NCBI GenBank assembly: GCA_021730985.1
Contig: JAKFYI010000046.1
Coordinates: 1-64,000 of the forward strand
Source: Hyphomicrobiales bacterium
GTDB taxonomy: Bacteria; Pseudomonadota; Alphaproteobacteria; Rhizobiales; Xanthobacteraceae
DNA: 64,000 bases
Direction: 5' to 3'
Shown: in pieces, positions 17,436 to 26,395 of the stretch
Layout: every line of letters starts with the position of its first letter
Numbering within the stretch: the first letter of the stretch is position 1
The notes under the pieces: generated by a model
What the model was told of the DNA's origin: nothing
The model's database searches: none
Seen by the model: the letters and a program-made list of their open reading frames with translations, nothing else
Position numbers and translations under genes: made by a program

Positions 17436-18724
17436 CCGAGACACTGGCCGGCTTCGCGGCGTTCTTGATCCTCGCGTTCCTGCGCGTGCCGATGGCCTTC
17501 GCCATGGGCATCGTCGGCTTTGTCGGCATCGGCTACATGCTCAACTTCAACGTCGCCGCGTCGTCCATCGCCCAGGTCACCTACGAGACCGGCATGTCCT
17601 ACACGCTGTCGGTCATTCCGCTGTTCATCCTGATGGGCAACTTCGTGGTGCGCGCCAAGCTCTCCGACGAGCTCTACCACGCCGCCTATTGCTTCCTCGG
17701 CCATCTGCGGGGCGGGCTCGCCATGTCCACGGTGATCTCCTGCGCCGGATTCGGCGCGATCTGCGGTTCGTCGATCGCCACCGCCGCGACCTTCACCAAG
17801 GTGTCCTATCCCTCGATGCGCAAGTATGGCTACAGCGATGCGCTGGCGGCGGGCTCGATCGCCGCCGGCGGCACGCTCGGCATCCTCATCCCGCCGTCGG
17901 TCATCATGGTGATCTACGGCATCATGACCGAGACCAGCATCGGCAAGCTGTTCATCGCCGGCATCATCCCCGGCCTGGTCGCGACCGTTCTGCTGTGCCT
18001 CGCCGTGGTGTGGATCACCTGGCGCGACCCCGCCGCAGGCCCGCCGGCTGAGCCGCACTCCTGGGCGGAGCGCATGGCGGCGCTCAAGTACGTCTGGCCG
18101 GTGATCGCGCTATTCGTACTGGTAATCGGCGGCATCTACGTCGGTGCCTTCACCGCGACCGAGGGCGCCGGCATTGGCGCCGGCGGCGCATTCCTGTTCG
18201 CGCAGGTGCGGCGCGCGCTGACCTGGCACGCGCTGTTCGAAATCCTGGTGGAAAGCGCGCGCACCACCTCGATGTTGTTCATGATTTTGATCGGCGCGCT
18301 GCTGTTCGCCTCCTTCGTCAACTACACGAGCATGCCGGCCGACCTAAAGTCGTTCGTTACGCTGTTCCAGGCGACCCCGGTGCTGGTGGTGATCGCGATC
18401 TGCGCGATCTACGTCATACTCGGCACCGCGATGGAGGAGCTGTCGATGATCCTCCTCACCGTGCCGCTGTTCTTCCCGGTGATTATGGCGCTGGGCTATG
18501 ACCCGATCTGGTTCGGCATCGTGGTCGTCATCGTGGTGCAGATTGGGTTGATCAGCCCGCCGGTCGGCATGAACATCTTCGTCGTGAAGAACCTGCTCCG
18601 TCACATCTCGATCGCGACGGTGTTCCGCGGCGTGACGCCGTTCACCATCGCGCTGGTGGCGCTGTTGGCGGTGATCGTGGCGTTTCCCGGCCTCGCGACC
18701 TGGCTGCCGAGCTATATGAAGTAA
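17432..18724 (+). CDS. dctM: TRAP transporter large permease (DctM family)
   Basis: Transport-channel subunit of 430 residues with about 12 membrane segments. Family stretches include SVIPLFILMGNFVVRAKLSD, CAGFGAICGSSIATAATFTK, AGGTLGILIPPSVIMVIYGI and QIGLISPPVGMNIFVVKNL. GTG 17432 is the start; the frame is open earlier, inside dctQ, but that part is not membrane-like. It completes the dctPQM operon. Confidence 0.93.
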   Translation: MTETLAGFAAFLILAFLRVPMAFAMGIVGFVGIGYMLNFNVAASSIAQVTYETGMSYTLSVIPLFILMGNFVVRAKLSDELYHAAYCFLGHLRGGLAMSTVISCAGFGAICGSSIATAATFTKVSYPSMRKYGYSDALAAGSIAAGGTLGILIPPSVIMVIYGIMTETSIGKLFIAGIIPGLVATVLLCLAVVWITWRDPAAGPPAEPHSWAERMAALKYVWPVIALFVLVIGGIYVGAFTATEGAGIGAGGAFLFAQVRRALTWHALFEILVESARTTSMLFMILIGALLFASFVNYTSMPADLKSFVTLFQATPVLVVIAICAIYVILGTAMEELSMILLTVPLFFPVIMALGYDPIWFGIVVVIVVQIGLISPPVGMNIFVVKNLLRHISIATVFRGVTPFTIALVALLAVIVAFPGLATWLPSYMK

Positions 18725-18751
18725 CCGCGCCCTTGTCACTCCGGCGAGTGA

Positions 18752-19753
18752 CTACTGACTCCCCGCGATCCCGGCCTTGGTGATGACCTCGCCCCAGCGC
18801 ACGATCTCGTCGGAGACGAACTTCTTCATCTCGTCCGGCGACGGCGACACCTGCGGCAGCGTGCCGTCCTGGCTGAGCAGGTCCTGCACCTCGGGCTCGG
18901 CCATGATGGCGCGGATCTCGGTGTAAAGCTTGTCGACGATTTCCTTCGGCACGCCGCCGGTGGTCGTGATGGTGTGCCAGGACGATGCGTCGTAGCCCGG
19001 CATCCCCGCCTCGGCGAGCGGCGGCACATCCGCCAGCGCCTTGACCCGCTGCGCGGTGGTGACGCCGAGCGCGCGCAGCTTGCCGCCTTCGACCAGGCCG
19101 CGCGCCGGAGGCACATCCGCGAACATGAAGGACACATGCCCCGCGGCGATGTCCTGCAGCGCAGGCGCGGTTCCCTTGTACGGCACATGCACCAGTTCGA
19201 CGCCGAACCGGCTCTTGAAGATCTCGCCGTTGAGATGATGGAAGGTGCCCGGCCCCGGCGACGCGAACGAAAGCTCGCCCGGCTTGTCCTTGGCGAGTTT
19301 CACCAGATCGGCGACCGACTTCACCGGCAGCGCCGGGTTCACCACCAGCACGAACGGCACCCGCGCCAGCAGCGCGATCGGGGTGAGGTCCTTGCGCGGA
19401 TCGTAGGCCAGATTTTTCCGCACCGTGGCGTTGAAGGCGAGAATGGTGCTCGACGCCATCATGATGGTGTAGCCGTCGGGCGCCGCGCGCGCGACGGCCG
19501 CCGCCGCCGTGACGCCTCCACCGCCCGGCCGGTGATCGACCACGAACGGCTTGCCGAGACGCTGCTCCAGCTTCTGCCCGAGCAACCGCGCGAACAGGCC
19601 GGTGACGCCGCCCGGCGCGAACGGCACCACGAACGTCACGGGCCGGTTGGGATAGTCCTGCGCTTGCGCCGATGAGTTTTGCGCCCACGAATCGCGCGGC
19701 GTCAGCGCGAGCAGCGCTGCAACGGCCAGCGCGGCGAGTGCGGGCGGTTTCAT
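18752..19753 (-). CDS. Bug/TctC-family solute-binding protein (orphan 2)
   Basis: Periplasmic binding protein of 333 aa. A signal peptide (MKPPALAALAVAALLALTPR) is followed by QDYPNRPVTFVVPFAPGGVTGLFARLLGQKLEQ and VDHRPGGGGVTAA, both Bug hallmarks. It converges on the TRAP operon (27 bp between stops) and has no membrane partners. It is the second Bug protein within 6 kb and clearly distinct from the first. Confidence 0.93.
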   Translation of the reverse strand: MKPPALAALAVAALLALTPRDSWAQNSSAQAQDYPNRPVTFVVPFAPGGVTGLFARLLGQKLEQRLGKPFVVDHRPGGGGVTAAAAVARAAPDGYTIMMASSTILAFNATVRKNLAYDPRKDLTPIALLARVPFVLVVNPALPVKSVADLVKLAKDKPGELSFASPGPGTFHHLNGEIFKSRFGVELVHVPYKGTAPALQDIAAGHVSFMFADVPPARGLVEGGKLRALGVTTAQRVKALADVPPLAEAGMPGYDASSWHTITTTGGVPKEIVDKLYTEIRAIMAEPEVQDLLSQDGTLPQVSPSPDEMKKFVSDEIVRWGEVITKAGIAGSQ

Positions 19754-19816
19754 GGGACGTTTCCCCTGGCGTTGCGCACAAGCTTCGTTGCGCGCCGCCG
19801 GGCCGTCAAGTTCTTG

Positions 19817-20233
19817 CTAGCGCAGCGCCCAATCGACCGAAATCCGCCCGGGGCCGAAGAACACCAGCATCAGCAGGCCGCCGCAGATTGCGAGATGCTC
19901 CAGCCCGATGGTGATTTGCATGCGCCGCGCTGGACCTTCGTGATCGAACGGGCGATGCGCGATCAGCGTGGCGAGCGCGGTGAAGCCGAGCAGCATGGCC
20001 GCTCCCAGACCCGAATGGATGCCGAGCAGCACCATCAGCCCGCCGATCAGTTGCACAGCAATCACCGCGAGCCGGGCCAGATCGGGCTGCGGCAGCTTGA
20101 GCGCTTCCAGCTCGGCGATGGCGTCGGCGCGATGCATCAGCTTGTCGATGCCGCTGTAGAGATAGACCGCGCTGAGGAAGATGCGCGCGAACAGAAATCC
20201 AAGGTCCGACAGATCGGTCATGCTGGCTGACAC
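19817..20233 (-). CDS. DoxX family membrane protein
   Basis: Small inner-membrane protein (134-138 aa) with four hydrophobic segments. The DoxX signature is at the N-terminus (FARIFLSAVYLYSGIDKLMH), followed by LARLAVIAVQLIGGLMVLLG and later LEHLAICGGLLMLVFFGPG. The start is either GTG 20233 or ATG 20221; the sequence does not decide. DoxX proteins are linked to thiol and oxidative stress in some bacteria, but most are uncharacterised. Confidence 0.85.
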   Translation of the reverse strand: MSASMTDLSDLGFLFARIFLSAVYLYSGIDKLMHRADAIAELEALKLPQPDLARLAVIAVQLIGGLMVLLGIHSGLGAAMLLGFTALATLIAHRPFDHEGPARRMQITIGLEHLAICGGLLMLVFFGPGRISVDWALR

Positions 20234-20255
20234 TATGACCGGAACCTTGGGGCTT

Positions 20256-20332
20256 TGGTAGCGGAGGAGGGACTCGAACCCCCGACCTACGGATTATGAT
20301 TCCGCCGCTCTAACCAGCTGAGCTACCCCGCC
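20256..20332 (-). tRNA. tRNA-Met (anticodon CAU, elongator type)
   Basis: 77-nt tRNA on the minus strand with encoded CCA. The acceptor stem is GGCGGGG paired with CTCCGCT. The D-arm is AGCTCAGCTGGTTAGAGC, the anticodon arm has loop ATCATAA (anticodon CAT), and the T-loop is TTCGAGT. A CAU anticodon could also belong to tRNA-Ile2 carrying lysidine, but the overall sequence resembles the elongator methionine tRNA of alphaproteobacteria. Confidence 0.93.
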
Positions 20333-20769
20333 ATCCAAACCCGGGCCGAAGGGGCACAGCCCGCCTCGGCGCGAGCAACATCTAGGGCATCTGGCACAGC
20401 TTTCCAAGCCGAAAACCACATCGGATTGAACCAGTTGCGATGCCGGACGTTGCCGTTGGAAATCGTGGGATTCGAGCGCGGAACGGACCACGCCGCCGCC
20501 ATCGGGCCCCAGCCGCGCCGATACAGAAGCAGGACTCGACGATGAATATCGTGCCTATCATGCAAGTCAGGCACACCAAGGACGAATGGTTCGTCGCCGC
20601 CAAATGGCCGCACCCCCGCCGCACTGACCGCGCCTCTGTTGGTCATCTGGAACGCCCGTCCGGTTCAGGCGTTACGGGCATGCGCCTGGACTCGTCTTGT
20701 GGTGGTGATCGCCGGAACGGCCCACGGCCAAGCGCGAGCAAGCGCGACTGACAGAGGACGCGTAACGCC
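20333..20769. other. Intergenic region without a convincing gene
   Basis: 437 bp between tRNA-Met and the next gene. Frames of 80-107 codons exist on both strands (for example 20440-20751 plus and 20323-20646 minus). They overlap one another and show no family motif or signal peptide. I leave them out as chance frames in GC-rich DNA. An AGAGGA near 20754 is the ribosome binding site of the next gene. Confidence 0.5.
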
Positions 20770-21177
20770 ATGAGCCGCTGTTCGCTGATTGCGGTGGAAA
20801 CCTGGGATCGCACCGAGTTCGAAAAGGCGGTGGTGCGCAGGCTGCAGGCCGCGCTGACGCCGTCGCTGATCGCCCCGCCCGATCACCCCGACGACCGCAA
20901 GGTGGTCGATACCGTCGCAGCCATCATTTCGGACGAACGCGTGCAGGCCGTGTTGCGCGGCGGCGCGAATGGGCGGTTCTCAGCCGTCATCCTCGCGGTC
21001 GAGGAGGTGCTGTCGCGGCGTCACATGCTCGGCGACGAAGAAACCATCGCCGAGCTCTGGGAATTCCTCGACGAGGACGACCTCAACGAAATGATCGCCA
21101 CCGCGAAGGCGAGCGAGCAGCCGGAGGAATTGCTGTCCCGGATGTTCGAGGGCCCCTACCGGGTGCTGCACTCTTAG
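20770..21177 (+). CDS. Hypothetical protein
   Basis: 135-residue acidic, mostly helical, soluble protein that I do not recognise. It has no membrane segment or signal peptide. The C-terminal half is rich in acidic residues (EETIAELWEFLDEDDLNEMI). The ribosome binding site AGAGGA lies about 10 bases before ATG 20770, and codon use resembles the neighbours, so it is probably a real gene. It stands alone between tRNA-Met and a methyltransferase on the opposite strand. Confidence 0.7.
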   Translation: MSRCSLIAVETWDRTEFEKAVVRRLQAALTPSLIAPPDHPDDRKVVDTVAAIISDERVQAVLRGGANGRFSAVILAVEEVLSRRHMLGDEETIAELWEFLDEDDLNEMIATAKASEQPEELLSRMFEGPYRVLHS

Positions 21178-21185
21178 CTCTACTT

Positions 21186-21213
21186 CGGAACCGGTTGTCG
21201 GAAAGATCATGCT
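21186..21213. repeat. Degenerate half copy of the 49-bp palindromic repeat
   Basis: CGGAACCGGTTGTCGGAAAG followed by ATCATGCTC matches the right half of the 49-bp elements at 15676-15724 and 31047-31095. The left half is missing. Confidence 0.55.
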
Positions 21214-21215
21214 CA

Positions 21216-21252
21216 AACAAAAAGCCGGAGCGGGACATCCCGCTCTAGCCGG
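21216..21252 (-). terminator. Rho-independent terminator of the methyltransferase gene
   Basis: On the minus strand, stem GAGCGGGA / TG / TCCCGCTC with flanking CCGG/CGG pairs is followed by CTTTTTGTTTG. It lies 56 bp beyond the methyltransferase stop. Confidence 0.75.
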
Positions 21253-21308
21253 TGCGCGCTGCTGCCGCGGGCTTGTTCCCTAACCGGCACCGCGCGCCGG
21301 CTCGTTCC

Positions 21309-21959
21309 TTAACCGGCGCTGCGCGCCGGCTTGCCGAAACGGATCAACGAGAAATGCCCCATCGGGGGCATCGGGCGGCGCTCGATCAGTTGCGCGCCAT
21401 AGCCCTCGGCCCAGCGCGCCAGCCGGGCCCAGGGAAATTCCGGCCGCCAGCCGAGCCGCCGCGCGATCGGCGAAAAGCACAGTTCGAACACACGGCGCGG
21501 CCCGCTCTCCGCGCCGATGTGGTTGACCAGCACGATCTCGCCGCCCGGCTTGAGCACACGGGCGAACTCGTCGAGCGTCGCCTCCGGCTCCGGCACCGCG
21601 GTGATGACGTACTGCGCCACCACGACGTCGAACGAATTGTCCGGAAATCCGAGGTGCTTGGCATCCATCACGGCGACGCATTCAACATTGTCGAGCTTGT
21701 GCTCGATCACGCGCTCGCGCGCCTTGCGCAGCATCGGCTCGGAATAATCCACGCCGACGATGCGGTTGCTGCGCGAATAATCCGGCAGCGAGATGCCGGT
21801 GCCGACCCCGACGTCGAGAATTCGGCCGCCGATCCGCTCCGCCGCTTCGATCGAAGCCCTGCGGCCTTGCTCGAACACCTTGCCGAACACCAAGTCATAG
21901 ACTGGCGCCCAGCGGGCGTAGGCATTCGCCATCGTCTGCTTGTCGAAATCGTCCGCCAT
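21309..21959 (-). CDS. pmtA: SAM-dependent methyltransferase, probably phosphatidylethanolamine N-methyltransferase
   Basis: Class I SAM methyltransferase of 216 aa. Motif I is ILDVGVGTGISLPDY, preceded by ARWAPVYDLVFGKVFEQGRR; motif II is FDVVVAQYVITAVP and motif III VLKPGGEIVLVNH. The N-terminal stretch and length resemble the Rhodobacter-type PmtA that makes phosphatidylcholine from phosphatidylethanolamine in many alphaproteobacteria; a UbiE-like role is the alternative. ATG 21959 starts the normal N-terminus MADDFDKQTMANAYARWAP; the frame is open further upstream without family support. A 29-bp tandem duplication spans the stop codon. Confidence 0.75.
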   Translation of the reverse strand: MADDFDKQTMANAYARWAPVYDLVFGKVFEQGRRASIEAAERIGGRILDVGVGTGISLPDYSRSNRIVGVDYSEPMLRKARERVIEHKLDNVECVAVMDAKHLGFPDNSFDVVVAQYVITAVPEPEATLDEFARVLKPGGEIVLVNHIGAESGPRRVFELCFSPIARRLGWRPEFPWARLARWAEGYGAQLIERRPMPPMGHFSLIRFGKPARSAG

Positions 21960-22033
21960 CCCCACCCCCGCACCGTGCCCGTCATGACCGGCTTGTGCCG
22001 GGCATCTCCACCATGCCGCAGCGTACAAAGACG

Positions 22034-22062
22034 TGGATGCCCGCGACAAGCGCGGGCATGAC
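22034..22062. repeat. Short palindromic repeat, GGATGCCC...GGGCATGAC family
   Basis: GGATGCCCGCGACAAGCGCG followed by GGCATGACG, lying between mnmA and the methyltransferase gene. A looser relative lies at about 21978-22008 (CGTCATGACCGGCTTGTGCC, then GGGCATC). Confidence 0.6.
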
Positions 22063-22079
22063 GCATCCTCGTTGTTGTC

Positions 22080-23228
22080 TTATGCCGCCCGCGCCTTGGC
22101 TTCCGCGCTGCGGATGAAGCCGCCGCCCAGCACCCGCGCCTGGCCTTGCGAGCCGTCGTACAACACGCAGGCCTGTCCCGGCGATACGCCGTCCTCGCCG
22201 TCGATCAATTCGACCTCGTAGCCGCCGCCGGACGAAATGAGCCGGCCGGCCTGCGGCGCGCGCGTCGATCGCACCTTGACGAACACCTCAAGACCGGCGC
22301 CCGCGGTGACGGCATCGAGCGCGCCCTCGCCGATCCAGTTGACGTCGCGCAACTGGATACGCCGCATGGTCAACGCCTCGCGCGGCCCGACCACGACGCG
22401 GCGGTCCGCTGCATCCAGCCGCACCACGTAGAGCGGCGCGCTGCCCGCGATCTTCAGGCCGCGCCGCTGGCCCACGGTGAAGTGAATGATGCCGTCGTGG
22501 CGGCCCAGCACCTTGCCGTCGAGATCGACGATGTCGCCGGCCTCCGATGCGCCCGGCCGCAGCCGCTCGATGATGTCGGTGTAGCGGCCGGTCGGCACGA
22601 AGCAGATGTCCTGGCTGTCCTGCTTGTCGGCGATGGCGAGGCCGAACCGGCGGGCCACCTCGCGCGTCTCCGCCTTGGTGCGCTCGCCCAACGGAAAGCG
22701 CAGTAGGTCAAGCTGCTCGCGGGAGGTGGCGAACAGGAAATAACTCTGGTCCCGCTCCTCGTCGCGCGCCCGGTACAGCGCCCGCGCGCCGCCATAGGGC
22801 CGCGACGCCACATAATGTCCGGTCGCCAGCGCCTTGGCGCCGAGCTCGCGCGCGGTCGACAGCAGGTCGGTGAACTTGACCGTCACGTTGCAGTCGATGC
22901 ACGGCACCGGTGTCTCACCGGCCACATAGCTCTCGGCGAATCGGTCAATGACCGACTCCTTGAAGCGCCGCTCGTAATCGAGCACGTAATGCGGAATGCC
23001 GATCCGGTCGGCCACTGAACGAGCGTCGTTGATGTCCTGGCCGGCGCAGCAGGCGCCCTTGCGGTGGGTCGCAGCGCCATGATCGTAGAGCTGAAGGGTA
23101 ATGCCGATGACGTCGTAGCCCTCGGCCTTGAGCAGCGCGGCGGTCACCGAGGAATCGACGCCGCCCGACATCGCCACCACGACGCGGGTCGCCTGCGGCG
23201 TTCCTTCGATGTCGAGACTGTTGAGCAT
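22080..23228 (-). CDS. mnmA: tRNA-specific 2-thiouridylase MnmA
   Basis: Cytoplasmic enzyme (382 aa) that thiolates U34 of tRNA-Lys, -Glu and -Gln. Residues 21-27 form the PP-loop SGGVDSS. The catalytic cysteines are C110 in TPVPCIDCN and C209 in [13 protein letters not shown] (137-140) and [10 protein letters not shown] are also conserved. ATG 23228 ([20 protein letters not shown]) is chosen as the usual N-terminus; an in-frame ATG at 23258 is possible, and the longer frame to 23525 is not family-like. Confidence 0.95.
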   Translation of the reverse strand: MLNSLDIEGTPQATRVVVAMSGGVDSSVTAALLKAEGYDVIGITLQLYDHGAATHRKGACCAGQDINDARSVADRIGIPHYVLDYERRFKESVIDRFAESYVAGETPVPCIDCNVTVKFTDLLSTARELGAKALATGHYVASRPYGGARALYRARDEERDQSYFLFATSREQLDLLRFPLGERTKAETREVARRFGLAIADKQDSQDICFVPTGRYTDIIERLRPGASEAGDIVDLDGKVLGRHDGIIHFTVGQRRGLKIAGSAPLYVVRLDAADRRVVVGPREALTMRRIQLRDVNWIGEGALDAVTAGAGLEVFVKVRSTRAPQAGRLISSGGGYEVELIDGEDGVSPGQACVLYDGSQGQARVLGGGFIRSAEAKARAA

Positions 23229-23528
23229 CCCTGCCGCGGCGGATGCCGCGCTCCTCATGCCGGCCGGATTGAGCGAGCCCTTACTATAGGTGCCAAAGGG
23301 GGTCACGCAATGCAGGCCCCCACGCGCAACCGCGCGCCCTTCGCGGATTTCCGCGGCGGTCCCGGCAGATTTTGCCGGAACGCAGCAGCGCATGCCGGGA
23401 ACCGTGCCCTGCCCGCTCATCCGACTTTCGATAACACATTGAAATAACGCGACAAAATCAGCGCCCGCCGATGGCCCATGGCTTGCAGACTTGAACGGCG
23501 CAGTCATTCCGCCTTGTGAGGTCATTCC

Positions 23529-24971
23529 GTGCCCAACGCCGCGTCCGAAGCCAGCATCTTTCCTGCCGCGCGCACCCAGTCCGGTTCGCGCGGTCCGTTC
23601 CAGGACAAGTCCGAGCCCGGCCAGTTCGCCGCGCTGCTCGACAGCAAGCCGGCTCCCGAACAGGATCCCCCTGCGCGCTCCAAGAACGATTCAAACAAGA
23701 ACGATTCCAAGGCGAGCCGCCGCGATCAGGCGGCATCGGCAAACGACAGCCGCCGTGCCGACGCAAAAAACAAAGACGTGAAGGACAGCGGCGAAACCTC
23801 CGCGGAAGAAACCGCCCCGGCGAAGCAAGAGGCGTCCGAAGCCGCTTCGAAGGACGGCAATCAGGCGCCGGGTGACGACCAGGCCGGCAAGCCTGCGTCC
23901 GAAACCAAGGACGCGACCGCCGCAGCCGAAGGCAAAGCCGCGCAAGCAGAGACCTCGGCCACCGACGCCGCCATCCTGGCCGAAGTCGCGGCGGCTGCCA
24001 TCGCCGCGCCAGTCATTGTGACCGCAGAAACGCCAGCCGCTGCCACCACGGTCGTACCGATGGCGGACGCTGCACCCGTTCTGCCGGTTGTCGCACCAAC
24101 CGCGCCGGAGTCAGTGCCCGCCACTGCGCAGGCATCGGCGCCCGTGTCTGCCGCGCTCGCCGCTGCCGCAGCGGAAGCCGCACCCGCCACCACCATCGCG
24201 CCGGCTCAGCCCACGGCGAAGCCGCAGCAACCGCAAGCGGCCGCTGCGACCGGCGACACGTCCAAGACGGCCCCGGCCGCCGAAGCGAAGCCCGCGATTC
24301 CGGCGGTCGAGCAGCCGAAGCAGGATGCCGCGCAAGCGCGCCCCGACGGCACAGCCGCCGAGCATCGCGCACCGGTTTCGAACTCGGCCAAGATCGTTGC
24401 CGACGCCACCGCGCCCGCCCAGGACGCCGTGAAGGCCGCGGGCGACGCGGTGCAAAACCTCAACCTCTCGGCGCCCGCGATGCCGACGGCTCCCACGCAG
24501 AGCACCGCCGCGGCCACCGCCGCAGCAGCCGCTGCCCCCATGCATGCCGCGCCCGCCGCCGTGCCGGTCTCGGGACTCGCCGTCGAGATCGCAGCGCAGG
24601 CCATGGGCGGCACGCACCGCTTCGAAATCCGCCTCGACCCGGCGGAGCTGGGCCGTATCGACGTGCGGCTTGAGATCGACAAAGACGGCAACGTCAGCTC
24701 CCGCCTCATGGTTGAGCGCTCGGAAACGCTGGACATGCTTCGCCGCGATGCGCCGCAGCTTGAGCGCGCGCTGCAACAGGCCGGCCTGAAGACCTCCGAC
24801 AACGCGCTGGAATTCTCGCTGCGCGACCAGACCCCGCAACGCAACGACGACGCGCCGGCTCGCGGCCAGCGCCTCATCGCCACCGACGACACCGCCACCT
24901 CGCTCGACGCCGTCCAGCACAACTACGGACGGCGTCTCGGACTGGGCGGCGGCATCGACATCCGCGTCTAA
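23529..24971 (+). CDS. fliK: Flagellar hook-length control protein FliK
   Basis: Secreted molecular ruler that sets hook length and triggers the export-specificity switch (480 aa). The first 330 residues are a low-complexity Ala/Pro/Glu/Thr-rich ruler region. The conserved Flg_hook domain lies at about 355-440 ([40 protein letters not shown]). It starts with GTG 23529 after GAGG. flgD, which encodes the hook cap, follows 11 bp later, as in related genomes. Confidence 0.93.
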   Translation: MPNAASEASIFPAARTQSGSRGPFQDKSEPGQFAALLDSKPAPEQDPPARSKNDSNKNDSKASRRDQAASANDSRRADAKNKDVKDSGETSAEETAPAKQEASEAASKDGNQAPGDDQAGKPASETKDATAAAEGKAAQAETSATDAAILAEVAAAAIAAPVIVTAETPAAATTVVPMADAAPVLPVVAPTAPESVPATAQASAPVSAALAAAAAEAAPATTIAPAQPTAKPQQPQAAAATGDTSKTAPAAEAKPAIPAVEQPKQDAAQARPDGTAAEHRAPVSNSAKIVADATAPAQDAVKAAGDAVQNLNLSAPAMPTAPTQSTAAATAAAAAAPMHAAPAAVPVSGLAVEIAAQAMGGTHRFEIRLDPAELGRIDVRLEIDKDGNVSSRLMVERSETLDMLRRDAPQLERALQQAGLKTSDNALEFSLRDQTPQRNDDAPARGQRLIATDDTATSLDAVQHNYGRRLGLGGGIDIRV

Positions 24972-24982
24972 GGAACAAAGTC

Positions 24983-25669
24983 ATGGCCAGCATCCTCCCA
25001 TCGACCAACACCTCGGTGACCTCCGCGATCAACGCCGCGACGGGCGCCACGGCCTCCAATGCCGTCGATGAGAAAACGCTGAAGCAGAACTTCAGCCAGT
25101 TCCTGACCCTGCTGACCACGCAGCTCAAGAACCAGAACCCGCTCGACCCGCTCGACACCAATCAGTTCACCCAGCAGCTCGTGCAGTTCGCGCAGGTCGA
25201 ACAGCAGCTCAAGCAGAACGACCAGCTCGCCACGCTGGTTTCGCTTCAGAAAACCGCGCAATCCACGGCGGCGTTGGGCTTCGTCGGCGAGACGGTGGTG
25301 GTGGACGGCTCGACCGCGAGCCTGGTCGATGGCAAGGCGAACTGGAGCCTCAACGTGCCGAAGCCCGCCGTGGTGACGATGAACATCCGCAACGCCGCGG
25401 GTCAGAACGTGTTCACCAGCACCTATACGATGCAGGCCGGCGTCAACGATTTCGCCTGGGACGGCAAGAGCACCAACGGCACGCAATGGCCGGCCGGCGC
25501 CTATACGATGACCGTGACCGCGAAAGACACCGCCGGCCAGTCGGTCGCCGTGCCGACCGAGGTCGAGGGCATCGTCCAGGGCGCCGACCTCACGAAGAAC
25601 CCTCCGGTGCTCTCTGTCGCCGGCCAGGACTTCACGCTCGACAAGATCAAGCGCGTCATTCGCCGCTGA
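24983..25669 (+). CDS. flgD: Flagellar hook assembly (capping) protein FlgD
   Basis: 228-residue secreted scaffold needed for hook polymerisation. The N-terminal FlgD core is typical (FSQFLTLLTTQLKNQNPLDP then LDTNQFTQQLVQFAQVEQQL). The C-terminal FlgD Ig-like/tudor part contains FAWDGKSTNGTQWPAGAYTM. AAGGAAC precedes ATG 24983. It forms an operon with fliK and ends at a terminator hairpin (25684-25707). Confidence 0.95.
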   Translation: MASILPSTNTSVTSAINAATGATASNAVDEKTLKQNFSQFLTLLTTQLKNQNPLDPLDTNQFTQQLVQFAQVEQQLKQNDQLATLVSLQKTAQSTAALGFVGETVVVDGSTASLVDGKANWSLNVPKPAVVTMNIRNAAGQNVFTSTYTMQAGVNDFAWDGKSTNGTQWPAGAYTMTVTAKDTAGQSVAVPTEVEGIVQGADLTKNPPVLSVAGQDFTLDKIKRVIRR

Positions 25670-25683
25670 TCGGTGAACGCACT

Positions 25684-25707
25684 GCCGCGCTGCACTGCGC
25701 GGCTTTT
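25684..25707 (+). terminator. Rho-independent terminator after flgD
   Basis: Hairpin GCCGCGC / TGCACT / GCGCGGC followed by TTTT, 14 bp after the flgD stop. Confidence 0.7.
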
Positions 25708-25899
25708 CCATTGCACCGCACGATACCGGCGCCGCGCGTCTTGCGCGCTGCAGCGCCGCGTGGAACGCTGTGCGGTAAGACTTCGTTCATTTCCTGCCGC
25801 CCGATGACGCGCCAAGAAGCGAAAAATGCACTCGAAATCCGCAACGATCCTGTTCTAAAGTTTTAGCGACGGCAGGTTCTGCCTATTTGCACGGTCTGC

Positions 25900-25915
25900 T
25901 TAGCCAAATTTTAAG
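25900..25915 (+). promoter_or_regulatory. CtrA-box-like site upstream of sciP
   Basis: TTAG-CCAAATT-TTAAG, one mismatch in each half relative to the CtrA consensus TTAA-N7-TTAAC. It lies about 67-82 bp upstream of the likely sciP start, in the only AT-rich part of the 312-bp gap between flgD and sciP. Confidence 0.5.
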
Positions 25916-25981
25916 TTGAGGCCGGTAAGGTCCAACGTAAGTCAGCCAGTGTCAGTCAGTCAGTAGTACGTGAGTATGTCG

Positions 25982-26257
25982 ATGACCGAGCCCCACCGCC
26001 CGAGGGCAAAATATGTGATCGGGCCCGACGGCAGTCCGCTGACGATCGCGGATCTTCCGGCTCCGGGAACCAAACGATGGGTGATCCGCCGCAAGGCGGA
26101 GGTTGTCGCCGCTGTGCGCGGCGGACTGCTCTCGCTTGAAGAGGCTTGCGCCCGCTACACGCTCACCGTCGAAGAATTCCTGTCATGGCAGGCTTCGATC
26201 GAGCAGCATGGTCTGGCCGGTCTGCGCACCACGCGCATCCAGCAGTACCGGCAGTAA
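25982..26257 (+). CDS. sciP: CtrA inhibitor SciP (DUF1153)
   Basis: Small helix-turn-helix protein (91 aa from ATG 25982) that in Caulobacter binds CtrA on DNA and blocks activation of CtrA targets. The sequence is almost entirely family core: AKYVIGPDGSPLTIADLP, then KRWVIRRKAEVVAAVRGGLL, SLEEACARYTLTVEEFLSWQ and GLAGLRTTRIQQYR. In-frame GTG 25970 and ATG 25976 are alternative starts, without clear ribosome binding sites; 25982 fits relatives best. ctrA itself lies 12 kb downstream. Confidence 0.93.
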   Translation: MTEPHRPRAKYVIGPDGSPLTIADLPAPGTKRWVIRRKAEVVAAVRGGLLSLEEACARYTLTVEEFLSWQASIEQHGLAGLRTTRIQQYRQ

Positions 26258-26276
26258 TCCTGCCAACGAGTTTCGT

Positions 26277-26306
26277 AAAACGCCGGCCGTCAGGCCGGCG
26301 TTTTCG
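26277..26306 (+). terminator. Rho-independent terminator after sciP
   Basis: AAAA-CGCCGGCC / GTCA / GGCCGGCG-TTTTCG, a perfect 8-bp GC stem with A- and T-flanks, 20 bp after the sciP stop. Confidence 0.85.
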
Positions 26307-26329
26307 TTTGGCGCGCGTGGCGCGGCATC

Positions 26330-26359
26330 TTGACCCGGCCCGGTATCCGCTCATATTAT
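26330..26359 (+). promoter_or_regulatory. Promoter of the phd-vapC operon
   Basis: -35 TTGACC (26330-26335), an 18-bp spacer and -10 TATTAT (26354-26359). The predicted start near 26366 falls inside the palindrome at 26359-26377, so a bound antitoxin would block initiation. Confidence 0.65.
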
Positions 26360-26377
26360 AGCTAGAAATTCTAGCTA
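26359..26377. promoter_or_regulatory. Putative antitoxin operator (19-bp perfect palindrome)
   Basis: TAGCTAGAA-A-TTCTAGCTA, two perfect 9-bp arms around one base, 18 bp before the antitoxin ATG and overlapping the -10/+1 region. It is AT-rich in a GC-rich genome. Phd-type antitoxins usually repress their own operon through such sites; the assignment is an inference. Confidence 0.65.
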
Positions 26378-26395
26378 GTTTTTAAAGGGCTGCCC

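Noticed and set aside
20256..20769. tRNA-Met as an integration site for a mobile element
   Set aside because: No integrase and no direct repeat of the tRNA 3' end is seen nearby. The neighbouring genes look like normal chromosome.
23285..23305. TGGCAC on the minus strand as a sigma-54 promoter before mnmA
   Set aside because: There is a -24-like TGGCAC, but no TTGC-type -12 element at the required distance, and mnmA is not a sigma-54 gene.
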